This document shows positions 8,001 through 15,886 of a stretch of 64,000 nucleotides of DNA, piece after piece. Location of the stretch: the NCBI GenBank assembly GCA_024233305.1, contig JACKPV010000023.1, positions 620,001-684,000 on the forward strand, in the 5' to 3' direction. The translations under genes were made by a program, and so were the position numbers. The stretch comes from Verrucomicrobiales bacterium. GTDB taxonomy: Bacteria; Verrucomicrobiota; Verrucomicrobiia; Limisphaerales; J093. The notes under the pieces were generated by a model that saw only the letters and a list, made by a program, of their open reading frames with translations, had not been told where the DNA came from and ran no database searches. Positions within the stretch are counted from its first letter, which is position 1, and every line of letters starts with the position of its first letter.

Positions 8001-8624
8001 GCCCAGAAATCCCCCCCTCCGTTCCTCGCCGCTCCCGCCGACCCCACGTTAAAGTCCGCCGCGAGCAGCGCCGCCAAGCCCAAGAACAACAACCCCTCAC
8101 CGAGGAGATCCTGACGGCGGGCCAGGCGGCGGCGCAAGCCGCTGCCACCCTCTCCCAAGTGTGCCTCACCGAGGCCGAAGTGGCCGCCTGGCGCCAGGAC
8201 CTGGAAAAGCGACTGGCCAGCCTCCAGGAGCACCCCGAACAGAACCTGGGCTTCATCGAGGAGCAACTCGCCCTGGCCAGCCGGGAATCCATCCGCCTGC
8301 TGGCCGAGCGGGCCGCCCAGGCCAAGGCCAACGCCACCCCTTGCCAGTGCCTCACCTGCCAGCAACCCCTGCGGCGGCAGCGCTATCTGGCCCGCACCAT
8401 CGAGTCGCGCTTCGGCCCCTTGCGGGTGTTCCGCAACTACGGCTGGTGCCCCAAGTGCGACGCGTGGCAGTTCCCGGCCGATCCCGCCTTGGCATTGAGT
8501 CGCCATGCCCCCGCTTCCCCCTATGTCCAGGAGATGGCCGCGCTGCTGGTAAGCAAAATGCCCCCCGAGCAGGCCGTGCCGGTGGCCCAACGCATGGGAC
8601 TCCAACTCTCCCGCTGCACCCTCG
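7997..8624 (+). pseudogene. ISKra4-family transposase, 5' half
   Basis: This fragment encodes the first roughly 209 residues of the transposase: a basic N-terminus, a helical region, and a zinc-ribbon-like part (CQCLTCQQPL, then GWCPKCDAW) as in ISKra4 transposases. It is cut at 8624 by the IS21 insertion and then reads out of the IS to a stop at 8639-8641. Joining codon 8618-8620 to 12490 onward regenerates T-L-D-R-E-A-H in frame, giving a 531-residue protein. Translation is coupled to the DUF4338 gene by ATGA. Confidence 0.85.
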
Positions 8625-8737
8625 TGCGTAGCGACAATTAAAACTTTCCAGTGACGATTATCGGATTGGCGGTGGTTTGGGGATGATGAGGCGGCGGCCC
8701 CGCCCGAGGCCAGAAGGCCTCGGGGGGGCTGCCGCGA

Positions 8738-9248
8738 ATGATCACCAAACAACATTACCGAAAACTGATGAGCGAGTATCAAGAGACTGGAAACGTGAGC
8801 GTGAGCGCCATGAAGGCGGGGATGAGCCGGCCGACGGCGCAGAAGTATCTGAAGGCGGGTCAACCGCCGCAGGAACTTCAAGGGAAGCACACTTGGCGGA
8901 CGCGGGAGGATCCTTTGGAGGAGATCTGGCCGCAGGCTTTGGTGATGCTTGAGGAGAGCCCGGATCTGGAGGCGAAGGCTCTCTTCGAATACCTGGGGGA
9001 ACGGTCGCCGTGGGCGGTGCAGGAGAAGCAACTGCGGACCTTTCAGCGGCGGGTCAAGGTGTGGCGTCTGCAACATGGGCCGGACAAGGAGGTCTTTTTT
9101 CCTCAGGACTGGGAAGCCGGACGGGCGATCCAGTTGGACTGGACCAATGCGAACGAGCTGGCGGTGACTATCAGCGGGCAGCCATACGAGCACCAGCTTT
9201 GCCACTGCGTGTTGCCCCATTCCAACTGGGACTGGGCCACCCGGTGTT
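8738..9248 (+). pseudogene. istA: istA transposase, 5' part
   Basis: This is the first 170 residues of an IS21 transposase. It has an N-terminal helix-turn-helix (HYRKLMSEYQETGNVSVSAM to GMSRPTAQKYLK) and the start of the DDE core, with the first catalytic Asp in AIQLDWTNANELAV and the segment LPHSNWDWATRC. The IS3 element begins at 9249. Reading past it gives only about 19 foreign residues. Precise removal of the IS3 rejoins codon 9248/10570-10571 as Leu and continues SESLLSCRQGLQEAL in frame. Confidence 0.85.
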
Positions 9249-9308
9249 TGGATCTCCCCCGATTTCGTGGACAGGGAGGGCGCAGTCAGCGAAGAAAGAC
9301 CGACTGAC

Positions 9309-9641
9309 ATGCCCAAAACCAGACCTGCCTACACCGAAGAGTTCCGCCAGCAGGCGGTCCAACTGCTCCTGGACAGCGGTCGCCCCCTGGACCGGGTGGC
9401 CGCCGAACTGGGCGTCTCCGCCAACTCCCTCCGTTCCTGGCGGGACCGTTCCCTGGGCCGGGGGCGTGGAGCGCAGGCCCCTTCGACGCAGTCGAAGGGC
9501 CGGAGCGCAACGCCCCCGGCCCACGCCGCCGAGCAGATCCGCCAGCTCCACCGCGAGGTCCAATACCTCCGCCGCCAGCGCGACATCCTAAAAAAAGCCA
9601 TGAGCATACTGGCCGGGGAACCGCAGGGCAGTATGCACTGA
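9309..9641 (+). CDS. IS3 OrfA (HTH and leucine-zipper protein)
   Basis: This 110-residue protein begins with the IS3 OrfA start RPAYTEEFRQQAVQLLLDSG and helix-turn-helix (VAAELGVSANSLRSW). A coiled coil follows from about residue 77 (QIRQLHREVQYLRRQRDILK). Between them lies an unusual segment rich in Gly, Ser and Pro encoded by a nested palindrome at 9456-9521. ATG 9309 is the natural start. OrfA binds the element ends; a -1 frameshift at A7 (9590-9596) yields the OrfAB transposase. Confidence 0.88.
   Translation: MPKTRPAYTEEFRQQAVQLLLDSGRPLDRVAAELGVSANSLRSWRDRSLGRGRGAQAPSTQSKGRSATPPAHAAEQIRQLHREVQYLRRQRDILKKAMSILAGEPQGSMH
9456..9521. repeat. Nested palindrome inside IS3 orfA
   Basis: Outer arms GGCCGGGGGCGT (9456-9467) and ACGCCCCCGGCC (9510-9521) pair perfectly. 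Inner arms GGCCCCTTCGAC (9476-9487) and GTCGAAGGGCC (9491-9501) pair with one bulge around a GCA loop. The insert is in frame and encodes the linker between the HTH and the coiled coil. Confidence 0.6.
9590..9596 (+). promoter_or_regulatory. Programmed -1 frameshift site (A7) of the IS3
   Basis: A run of seven A residues lies near the end of orfA. The orfB frame is -1 relative to orfA and stays open from this run to the orfB stop, as in IS3 elements that make OrfAB by slippage. Confidence 0.75.
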
Positions 9642-9649
9642 TCGATCAA

Positions 9650-10516
9650 TTGCGGTCCCACTTTCCCCTCACCGAGCTCTGTGATGCCCTCGCCGTTTCC
9701 CGCTCCGGTTACCACGCCTCCCGCCGCCGCCAGCCCGGGCCCCGCGCCCGCCAGCAGGTGGTCCTGCTCCAGGCCATTGAGAAGGTCCGCGCCCATCGCC
9801 ATGCCCGCTGTTACGGCAGTCCCCGGATGACTCATCAACTCCGTCGCCAGGGCCATCAGGTCTCCGAGAACCGTGTCGCCCGCCTCATGCGCGCCAACCA
9901 CCTGCGCGCCCGGCCCCGGCGTCCCTACCGACCCAAGACCACCCAGCCCGACCACGCTGCCTGTCCCTCCCCCAACCTCCTGGCCAGCGCGCCCGCCCCT
10001 ACCGCCCCAGGCCAGCAACTGGTCAGCGACATCACCTACATTCCCACCGCCGAGGGCTGGCTCTACCTGGCCCTGGTCGTGGATCGTTTCAGCCGCAGCG
10101 TCTTTGGCTGGCACTTGGCCGACTCCCTTCACGCGGACCTGGTTTGCCACGCCCTGGACCACGCCCACCGCACCGGCCTGATCGGCCCCCAAGCGATCTT
10201 CCACTCCGATCGGGGCTGCCAATACACCGCCGCCCTCCTGCGCGGCCAACTCGCCCGCCTGGGCCTGCGCCAGAGCATGAGCGCCCGAGGGCATTGCTAT
10301 GACAACGCCATGGCCGAAAGCGTCTTTGCCGCTCTCAAGGCCGAGGCCCTGCCCCCCGAGCAGCCCTTCGCCTCCCGGGCCCTGGCCCGCAGCGCCCTCT
10401 TCGACTACCTCGAAACCTTCTACAACCGCCAGCGCCTGCACAGTTCGCTCGGCTACCGGCCACCCCGAGAATTCCTGGATCTCTACTTCCAAACCCACCC
10501 TCTTGCACTACACTGA
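9650..10516 (+). CDS. IS3 OrfB (DDE transposase domain)
   Basis: This 288-residue DDE integrase-fold domain has its catalytic triad in QLVSDITYIPT, FHSDRGCQYT and NAMAESVFAALK, followed by the IS3 end motif YNRQRLHSSLGYRPP. An HTH_21-type segment (VRAHRHARCYGSPRMTHQL) precedes it. The frame is open upstream to the A7 slippery run, giving YALIDQ before TTG 9650, so the product is expected mainly as the OrfAB fusion rather than from its own start. Confidence 0.9.
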   Translation: MRSHFPLTELCDALAVSRSGYHASRRRQPGPRARQQVVLLQAIEKVRAHRHARCYGSPRMTHQLRRQGHQVSENRVARLMRANHLRARPRRPYRPKTTQPDHAACPSPNLLASAPAPTAPGQQLVSDITYIPTAEGWLYLALVVDRFSRSVFGWHLADSLHADLVCHALDHAHRTGLIGPQAIFHSDRGCQYTAALLRGQLARLGLRQSMSARGHCYDNAMAESVFAALKAEALPPEQPFASRALARSALFDYLETFYNRQRLHSSLGYRPPREFLDLYFQTHPLALH

Positions 10517-10569
10517 ACTCAACAAAACCCTGCGCCCCGCCTGTCCACTTTTTCGGGGGAAGACCAGTT

Positions 10570-11558
10570 TGTCGGAGTCGCTGCTGTCCTGCCGCCAGGG
10601 GCTCCAGGAAGCGCTGCAGCGCTTGGGCAAGGTGCCGCGGGAACTGCGGGTGGACAACAGCAGCGCGGCGACACACCGCGTCGGTGGCGGCGGGACGGGG
10701 CGTGAGTTCAATGAGCAGTTCGCCTCGCTCTGCGCCCATTACGGGCTGGTGCCGCGCACCATCGGGATCGACCGTCCCAACGAGAACGGGGATGTCGAGT
10801 CGAGCAACGGACATCTGAAGCGGCGCTTGCGGCAGCACTTGCTCTTGCGCGGCAGCCGGGACTTCGAGTCGGAAACGGCCTACGAGCGATTCCTGGAGCA
10901 GGTGTTGGAGCGTGGCAATCGAAGCCGGCAGGAGAAGGTGGCCGCCGAGTTGGCGGTGATGAAGCCGCTGCCGCCGACGCGGTTGAGCGAGTATGACGAA
11001 CTGACCTGCACCGTTGGGATGGCCAGCACGATTCGGGTCAAGAAGGTGGGCTACTCGGTGCCGGCGCGCTTGATTGGCCAAGAGCTCAAAGTGGAGGTGT
11101 ACGAGCGCGAGCTCAGGCTCTACAGCGGGCGGGAGTTGTTGCTGGTTCTACCGCGCCAGGGTGGAGATCGGGGTGTGGTGCTCGATTACCGCCACGTAAT
11201 TGACCATCTGTTGCGCAAGCCCGGGGCCTTCGAGCGGTATCGCTATCGGGAGCAGTTGTTTCCCAGCCGGTCGTTTCGGCAAGCGCACGATCACCTGGTC
11301 GGCAAACACGGTCAGCGTGGTGGCGCGGTCGAGTATTTGCGGTTGCTGAAGTTGGCCAGTGAGGTGGGCGAGAGCGACATCGAAGTGATGCTGGCCGATT
11401 ATCTGACCCCGCCTTATCCGGCCTGGAGTGTTCAGGAACTACGACGCCTCTTGCAGCCCGAGTCCCGGCCGGTGATCGAGCTGATCGAACTGCAGCCGGA
11501 GTGCCATTCGTATGACGCGCTGTTGAGTCCAGAAACGGAGGTGGCCCATGCCGGCTGA
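10570..11558 (+). pseudogene. istA: istA transposase, 3' part
   Basis: These are the remaining 329 residues of IstA after the IS3. They contain the second Asp (ELRVDNSSAATH), the third acidic residue (DRPNENGDVESSNGHLKRRL), and the C-terminal beta-barrel region ending in AYPAW-type sequence (PPYPAWSVQELRRLLQ). Rejoined with 8738-9248 the protein is 499 residues, the usual IstA length. It overlaps the istB start by 11 bases. Confidence 0.85.
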
Positions 11559-12396
11559 AGGACTGACGGTGCTCTTGCGCGCCTTCCGCCTGCCGACCAT
11601 GGCGGCGATTTGGTCGGAGAGTGTCATCCGCGCTGAGCGGGAAGACTGGGGCTACCAACGGTTGCTGCAGCATCTGTGCGAGAGCGAGGCCCAGGATCGG
11701 CGTGAGCGCAAGGTGCAACGGTTGCTCCACGAATCCGGACTGCCGGAGGGCAAGACCCTGGGCAACCTGGAGGAGAAGTTGCTGCCGGTGAAGATCCGAC
11801 GGTTGCTGCCGACGCTCCTGGAGGGCCGGTTTGTCGACCGCGGGGAAAACCTGCTGGTCTTTGGTTTGCCCGGGCGTGGCAAGACGCACTTCTTGGCGGC
11901 GGTGGGCCGCGAGTTGGTTTTGCGTCATCGTTACCCGGTCCTGTTCACCCCGACGTTCAAGCTGGTGCAACGGTTGCTGGCCGCGAAGCAGGAACTGCGT
12001 TTGGAGAGCGAGCTCAAACGGCTGGATCGCTTTGCCGCCGTGATTTTGGACGATATCGGCTACGTGCAGCAGGATCGGCAGGAGATGGAGGTTCTCTTCA
12101 CCTTCCTGGCGGAGCGCTATGAGCGGCGCAGCGTGCTGATCAGCAGCAATTTGGTCTTCTCCAAATGGGACCAGATTTTCAAGGACCCGATGACGACGAT
12201 GGCGGCGATCGACCGTTTGGTGCATCACGCCACGATCCTGGAGTTCAACAACGAGAGCGTACGCGGGCAGCAGGCGCGCGGTCGGCAGAAGGGCCAGGCC
12301 GACGCACCCGAAGGCCCCTTCGGCTCCACTCCGTCTTTGGCGCCTGACGGCGCCAAAGACTCCGTTCCGCCGAAGGGGCCTTCCCCCCAAGACTAA
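11548..12396 (+). CDS. istB: IstB AAA+ helper ATPase of IS21
   Basis: This 282-residue ATPase has Walker A LLVFGLPGRGKTHFL, Walker B AAVILDDIGYVQQ and sensor-like LISSNLVFSKWDQIF. IstB remodels target DNA and activates IstA. The ATG at 11548 overlaps the end of istA, the standard IS21 arrangement. The last 30 residues (from about ADAPEGPFG) are not part of the IstB core and are encoded by a nested palindrome at 12310-12383. IstB itself appears intact although its istA partner is broken. Confidence 0.9.
   Translation: MPAEGLTVLLRAFRLPTMAAIWSESVIRAEREDWGYQRLLQHLCESEAQDRRERKVQRLLHESGLPEGKTLGNLEEKLLPVKIRRLLPTLLEGRFVDRGENLLVFGLPGRGKTHFLAAVGRELVLRHRYPVLFTPTFKLVQRLLAAKQELRLESELKRLDRFAAVILDDIGYVQQDRQEMEVLFTFLAERYERRSVLISSNLVFSKWDQIFKDPMTTMAAIDRLVHHATILEFNNESVRGQQARGRQKGQADAPEGPFGSTPSLAPDGAKDSVPPKGPSPQD
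12310..12383. repeat. Nested palindrome in the 3' end of istB
   Basis: Outer arms GAAGGCCCCTTCGGC (12310-12324) and GCCGAAGGGGCCTTC (12369-12383) pair perfectly. Inner arms TCTTTGGCGCC (12334-12344) and GGCGCCAAAGA (12349-12359) pair perfectly around TGAC. The palindrome is in frame and adds a tail to IstB. It could also work as a terminator for istAB. Confidence 0.7.
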
Positions 12397-12489
12397 CCCT
12401 GGAGAACAGGTGAGGAGAGGAGGATTTCATCCCTGAGCCACTGGCAAAAAATAGTTGTCGCCGGTGCAAAGGAATAATTGTCGTTGACC

Positions 12490-13464
12490 ACCCTCGACCG
12501 GGAGGCGCATCGCCAGGGCCTGCGGGCCCAGAGCTTGCGGGCCGCCCACTTGAGCCAACTCGACACCTCGGAGCAACTCCAAGGCTTGGTGGCCGGCCGC
12601 GAGGGGCCGCCTTCCCAGCCCTTCACCCTGGTCATTGAAATTGACGCGTGGAACATCCGCGAACGCGACCACTGGGGACAGACCGAGGCGTTGCGCGCCC
12701 AGGGCGAGAAACTCTCCCGCTGGCACTGGGTTTACGTGGGCACTGTCTTCCGTCTCGATCATCGCGCCCAAACCGCCGGGGGCCGACCGCTCATCAGCCA
12801 GCGGGCCTATGCCGTCACCCGCGGCGGCGTCGAGGCGCTGATCCGGCAGATCTACTACGAAGCCTTACGCCTCGGGATGGGGCAGGCCCAGGAGGTGCTG
12901 GTCATCGCCGACGGGGCCCTCTGGATTTGGAAGGCGGTGGCGGATCGTTTTCCCGATGCCCGCCAACGGCTCGACCTCTATCACGGCGAGGAACATCTCT
13001 GGGCTGTCGCTCGCGAGCTTTACGGCCAGGGCACGCCTGAAGCCCGGGCCTGGGTTGTCCCGCTGCTTGAACAGCTCCGCCGCGACGAGAGCCCCGCACT
13101 CATCCGGAGCCTGAAGGAACTCCAGCCCCGCCTGACCGAAAGCCTGCAGGAAAAGGTGCAGCAGCAAATCGACTACTTCGACAACAACGCCCACCGCCTC
13201 CAATACCGGGACATCCTCCGCGCCCGCAAGGCCGTGAAGGAAGGAAATGCCACGGCCGCCCAGATCCGCAAAGCCAACGAACCCTTGGGCTCAGGCGCCA
13301 TCGAATCGACCTGCCGCCAGTATCAGTGTCGTTTCAAACGCACCGGCCAGTTCTGGTCCACCGCCGGTGACGAGGCCCTGATGGGCTTGGAGACCTTCTG
13401 GCGCAACGGTCGCTGGCACGAGCTCTTCCCCCACGCCGAACTCACCTCCCCTCACCTCAACTAA
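12490..13464 (+). pseudogene. ISKra4-family transposase, 3' half
   Basis: This is the catalytic part of the split transposase (about 324 residues). DDE residues are expected in LVIEIDAWNIRERD, EVLVIADGALWIW and the C-terminal LGSGAIESTCRQYQCRFKRTG, where G-x-I-E is the ISKra4 end motif. A TTG at 12478 could start a separate polypeptide, but codon 12490 onward is in frame with the 5' half at 7997-8624 once the IS21 is removed. Confidence 0.85.
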
Positions 13465-13517
13465 ACACCCCACACCCTGGACCGCATCCCCTCCCGCCAA
13501 AAACCTGAGATGCGCAC

Positions 13518-13692
13518 GTCTGTGGCCGGCGGTCTGGTGGTTGAAGAATCTGACAGATTAGAAGTTGATGACACGGCTTCCATGGCGTTCTCTTCCGAGG
13601 ATTCCTCCAAAACCCCTTCTTCCTTCTTCGGGATACGCTTCTCGGGCGGCGCGCCGATCCTCATGTTCCAAAGAGTCGCGACAAAAGTGAAA
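13518..13692 (-). pseudogene. Middle piece of a small ORF split by two transposons
   Basis: Removing both adjacent transposons with one copy of each 9-bp duplication rebuilds a 75-codon minus-strand ORF. Its ATG lies at 15819-15821, its middle lies here, and its stop is at 6937-6939. The middle reads FVATLWNMRIGAPPEKRIPK followed by an acidic and Ser-rich stretch. I recognise no family. It may be a real small gene or coincidental coding across a repeat; the intact rejoined frame supports the transposon boundaries either way. Confidence 0.4.
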
Positions 13693-13737
13693 GTGCGCAT
13701 CTCAGTGTTTTCCGACTCCGTGCGGCCCGAAGAGTCG

Positions 13738-13803
13738 GAGCGCGGAATTCATTCCGCAGACCCCGCCGGGAGTCAACCTTGCTGCGGAGTGAATTCCGCG
13801 CTC
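13738..13803. repeat. Long hairpin, group II intron target
   Basis: Two 22-base arms (13738-13759 and 13782-13803) pair with a single mismatch, and the intron begins at the next base. A smaller hairpin, TCCGACTC (13711-13718) with GAGTCGGA (13732-13739), lies just before. Class C group II introns characteristically insert directly after stem-loops. Confidence 0.75.
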
Positions 13804-14328
13804 GTGCGCCTGTGAGGGCGTCCATATTGCGAGGTGAAAGTCCTCGTCAGGCGGTTCATTCACCCGCCTGTGACCGAAGGCTACTGCGTCGTGGCAACAC
13901 GGGGTGGAGAGCTGCCGGAGGTGAACCATCGGTCCGTAACGAAGCGAAGTGAGACAACGAAGCCATGTGAACCCGATTCGGCCACGCCGAGCGGCGAGCC
14001 TGCGAGCGCTGTGCGAAGCCCAGGCCATGACCCAAGTGGGAGGACTTCCCTCGGTCGGCACCAGGCGACCGGGTCTTCTGGCTGGCGGTCCCGGCAGAGG
14101 AAGAGTGGATGGAGACAAATGCCCGGACTGGCGCGGTGGGGTGGTTGGGGACGGAACGATGGGAAGCATGGGCGAAGGAAGCAGGGAGACCCGTCGGGGA
14201 ACAGAACGGTGTTCATGGCCGCAAGGTCCGAAGAGCCGCCCGGCGGGAGTCAGAGCGTCCATAGTAGCGAGGAAGCGGGGTAACGCCCGGGGAGCGAAGG
14301 GGCGCAGGGAAGTGGAGACGGAACGACC

Positions 14329-15660
14329 ATGACGAACGACGAACGCCAAGAACGACCGGCGATAGTGTCTGGGGCAACCCAGGCTAAACAAGCCGGAGAG
14401 GTCCGCGCCCCTGGGTGGTGGATCCAACGTTCGGTATGGACGGACCGGATGCTAACACGGCTCGCCCAAAGCGGGTCGACAACGGTATGGTTCGGACTCT
14501 GGGACAAAGTCTGCGCGCTGCGGAACCTGCAGGCCGCTTTCCACGCGGTATGGCGGAACCGGGGTGCTCCCGGAGTGGATGGACAAACGGTGCAACAGTT
14601 CGACCAACAGGGGACGAGCGAATTGGCCCGCCTGGGGGAAGAATTGCGCACCGGGAGCTACCGCCGCCAACCGGCGCGGCGCGTCTGGATCGGGAAAATG
14701 GGCACGACCGAGAAGCGACCGCTGGGCATCCCGGCGGTGCGGGACCGGACCGTGGAAGCGGCCTTGCGCAATGTTCTGGAGCCGATCTTGGAGCGGGACT
14801 TTGCCGAGTGCAGCTATGGGTTTCGACCGGGACGTGGCTGTCGGGAAGCGGTGGGAAGGGTGGAAGAGTGGATGAGCCAAGGCTACGTCTGGTGCGTGGA
14901 CGCGGACCTCAAGAGCTACTTTGACACCATTCCGCATGAGGGACTGATGGCGTTGGTCAAACAGCGAGTGGTGGATGGCAGGGTCCTGGCGCTGGTGGAA
15001 CAATGCCTGAAGGCCGGCGTGCTGGAAACGCTCAAGGGCTGGCAGCCGACCGAACGCGGGACCCCGCAGGGGGCCGTGATCAGTCCGCTCCTGGCGAACC
15101 TGTATCTCAACCCGTTGGACCAGGAGATGGAACGGCGGGGCTGGGCGATGGTGCGCTATGCGGATGATTTGGTGGTGCTGTGCCGGAGCCGGGAAGCGGC
15201 CGAGACGGTGCTGGACTATCTGCGGGAGTGGACCACGGGAGCGGGGCTGACCCTGCACCCGACCAAGACCCGGATAGTGAACGCCACCGACGAGGGATTC
15301 GATTTCCTGGGCTGGCACTTCCGCGGGGGGAAGAAATGGCCGCGGAAGAAGAGCCGCAAGAAGCTGCAGGAGCGGTTGCGACCGCTGACGCGACGGACCC
15401 ACGGGCGAAGCCTGGGGGAAATCATCGCGAAAGTGAACCCGATCCTGCGGGGTTGGCTCGGCTACTTCCGGGACAGTTACCCGACGGGCCTGAGTGGCCC
15501 GGATGGGTGGCTGCGCCGCCGCTTGCGGGCGCTGCTGCGCAAGCGGGAGAAGCGGCCCGGACACGGGCTGAGTGAAGCCGACAGCCGACGCTGGCCGAAC
15601 CGCTGGTTTGCGGCGCAGGGCTTGTTTAGTCTGGAACATGGCTCGCGCGCTTACAGTTAG
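14329..15660 (+). CDS. ltrA: Group II intron reverse transcriptase/maturase
   Basis: This 443-residue intron-encoded protein has the RT blocks RNRGAPGVDGQTVQQF, RPLGIPAVRDRTVEAAL, CSYGFRPGRGCREAV, DADLKSYFDTIPH, GTPQGAVISPLLANLYL and MVRYADDLVVLCRS, where YADD is the catalytic site. The maturase-type GIIM domain follows (ILRGWLGYFRDSYPTGL). No C-terminal HNH endonuclease domain is present, as in class C introns. The start ATG at 14329 follows GACGGAACGACC; the reading frame is intact, so the intron could be active. Confidence 0.92.
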   Translation: MTNDERQERPAIVSGATQAKQAGEVRAPGWWIQRSVWTDRMLTRLAQSGSTTVWFGLWDKVCALRNLQAAFHAVWRNRGAPGVDGQTVQQFDQQGTSELARLGEELRTGSYRRQPARRVWIGKMGTTEKRPLGIPAVRDRTVEAALRNVLEPILERDFAECSYGFRPGRGCREAVGRVEEWMSQGYVWCVDADLKSYFDTIPHEGLMALVKQRVVDGRVLALVEQCLKAGVLETLKGWQPTERGTPQGAVISPLLANLYLNPLDQEMERRGWAMVRYADDLVVLCRSREAAETVLDYLREWTTGAGLTLHPTKTRIVNATDEGFDFLGWHFRGGKKWPRKKSRKKLQERLRPLTRRTHGRSLGEIIAKVNPILRGWLGYFRDSYPTGLSGPDGWLRRRLRALLRKREKRPGHGLSEADSRRWPNRWFAAQGLFSLEHGSRAYS

Positions 15661-15684
15661 TCTCGCCGAGACCCCACTGACCGG

Positions 15685-15759
15685 AGAGCCGTATGCGGGA
15701 AATCCGCCCGTACGGTTCGGAGGGAGGGGTGGCGCTAATCCCGTCATCCCTACCCCTAT
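15685..15759 (+). ncRNA. Group II intron domains V and VI
   Basis: Domain V is a 34-base hairpin from 15686 to about 15719 with stem GAGCCGUAUGCGG pairing through GAAA to CCGC-CCGUACGGUUC. Domain VI follows with outer stem AGGGGT/ACCCCT and the likely branch-point A in CCCTACC. Confidence 0.75.
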
Positions 15760-15886
15760 CGAAAAAGCTGAGATGCGCACAAAGTGAAACAGCGGTCTTG
15801 GTTTTTTGGCGTGGGGCACATAAGCTCTGGTCATTGAACCCGAGGACAGCGCCCGGCGCGTCTGACCGATTGAAAGCACATATTCC

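Larger units (their letters stand above)
9246..10569. mobile_element. IS3-family element inserted in istA
   Basis: The 1318-bp element spans 9249-10566, flanked by the 3-bp duplication GTT (9246-9248, 10567-10569). Left end TGGATCTCCCCCGATTTCGT and right end, read inward, TGGTCTTCCCCCGAAAAAGT continue as GGACAGG on both sides; they are clearly related imperfect inverted repeats. It encodes orfA and orfB in the -1 arrangement normal for IS3. It appears intact and is the youngest of the three nested insertions. Confidence 0.9.
8619..12496. mobile_element. IS21-family element inserted in the ISKra4 transposase
   Basis: The element spans 8625-12490 with the target duplication CCCTCG at 8619-8624 and 12491-12496. 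Its termini are TGCGTAGCGACAATTA on the left and, reading inward from the right, TGGTCAACGACAATTA. Each end carries a second related motif (GACGATTAT on the left, CGACAACTAT on the right), as expected of the multiple end repeats of IS21 elements. It carries istA, broken by an IS3, and istB. Without the IS3 it is about 2.55 kb, normal for IS21. Confidence 0.85.
6958..13526. mobile_element. ISKra4-family element with DUF4338 gene, interrupted by IS21 and IS3
   Basis: The element proper is 6967-13517. Its ends are perfect 13-bp inverted repeats, GTGCGCATCTCAG at 6967-6979 and the complement at 13505-13517, each followed inward by a T-rich run. It is flanked by the 9-bp direct repeat GTCTGTGGC at 6958-6966 and 13518-13526, which I read as the target duplication. 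It encodes a DUF4338 protein and an ISKra4-type transposase split by an IS21. Without the IS21 the element would be about 2.7 kb. The broken transposase means it is no longer autonomous. Confidence 0.85.
13804..15759 (+). mobile_element. Group II intron, class C-like
   Basis: The intron starts GTGCG directly after a hairpin and contains about 520 bases of structured 5' RNA before the encoded protein. It ends with a typical domain V (from 15686, GAGCCGTATGCGGG then CCGCCCGTACGGTTCGG) and domain VI whose outer stem pairs AGGGGT with ACCCCT and has a bulged A. The 3' end is set at AT, 15758-15759. Total length is about 1.96 kb. Insertion after a stem-loop and the short maturase without an endonuclease domain point to class C (bacterial C). 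Confidence 0.85.
13684..15789. mobile_element. MITE-like relative of the ISKra4 element, interrupted by a group II intron
   Basis: The element proper is 13693-15780. Its ends are the same 13-bp inverted repeat as the ISKra4 element (GTGCGCATCTCAG at 13693-13705, complement at 15768-15780). It is flanked by the 9-bp direct repeat AAAGTGAAA at 13684-13692 and 15781-15789. Without the intron it is about 132 bp, non-coding, and consists largely of two hairpins. It was presumably mobilised in trans by an ISKra4-type transposase. Confidence 0.85.
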
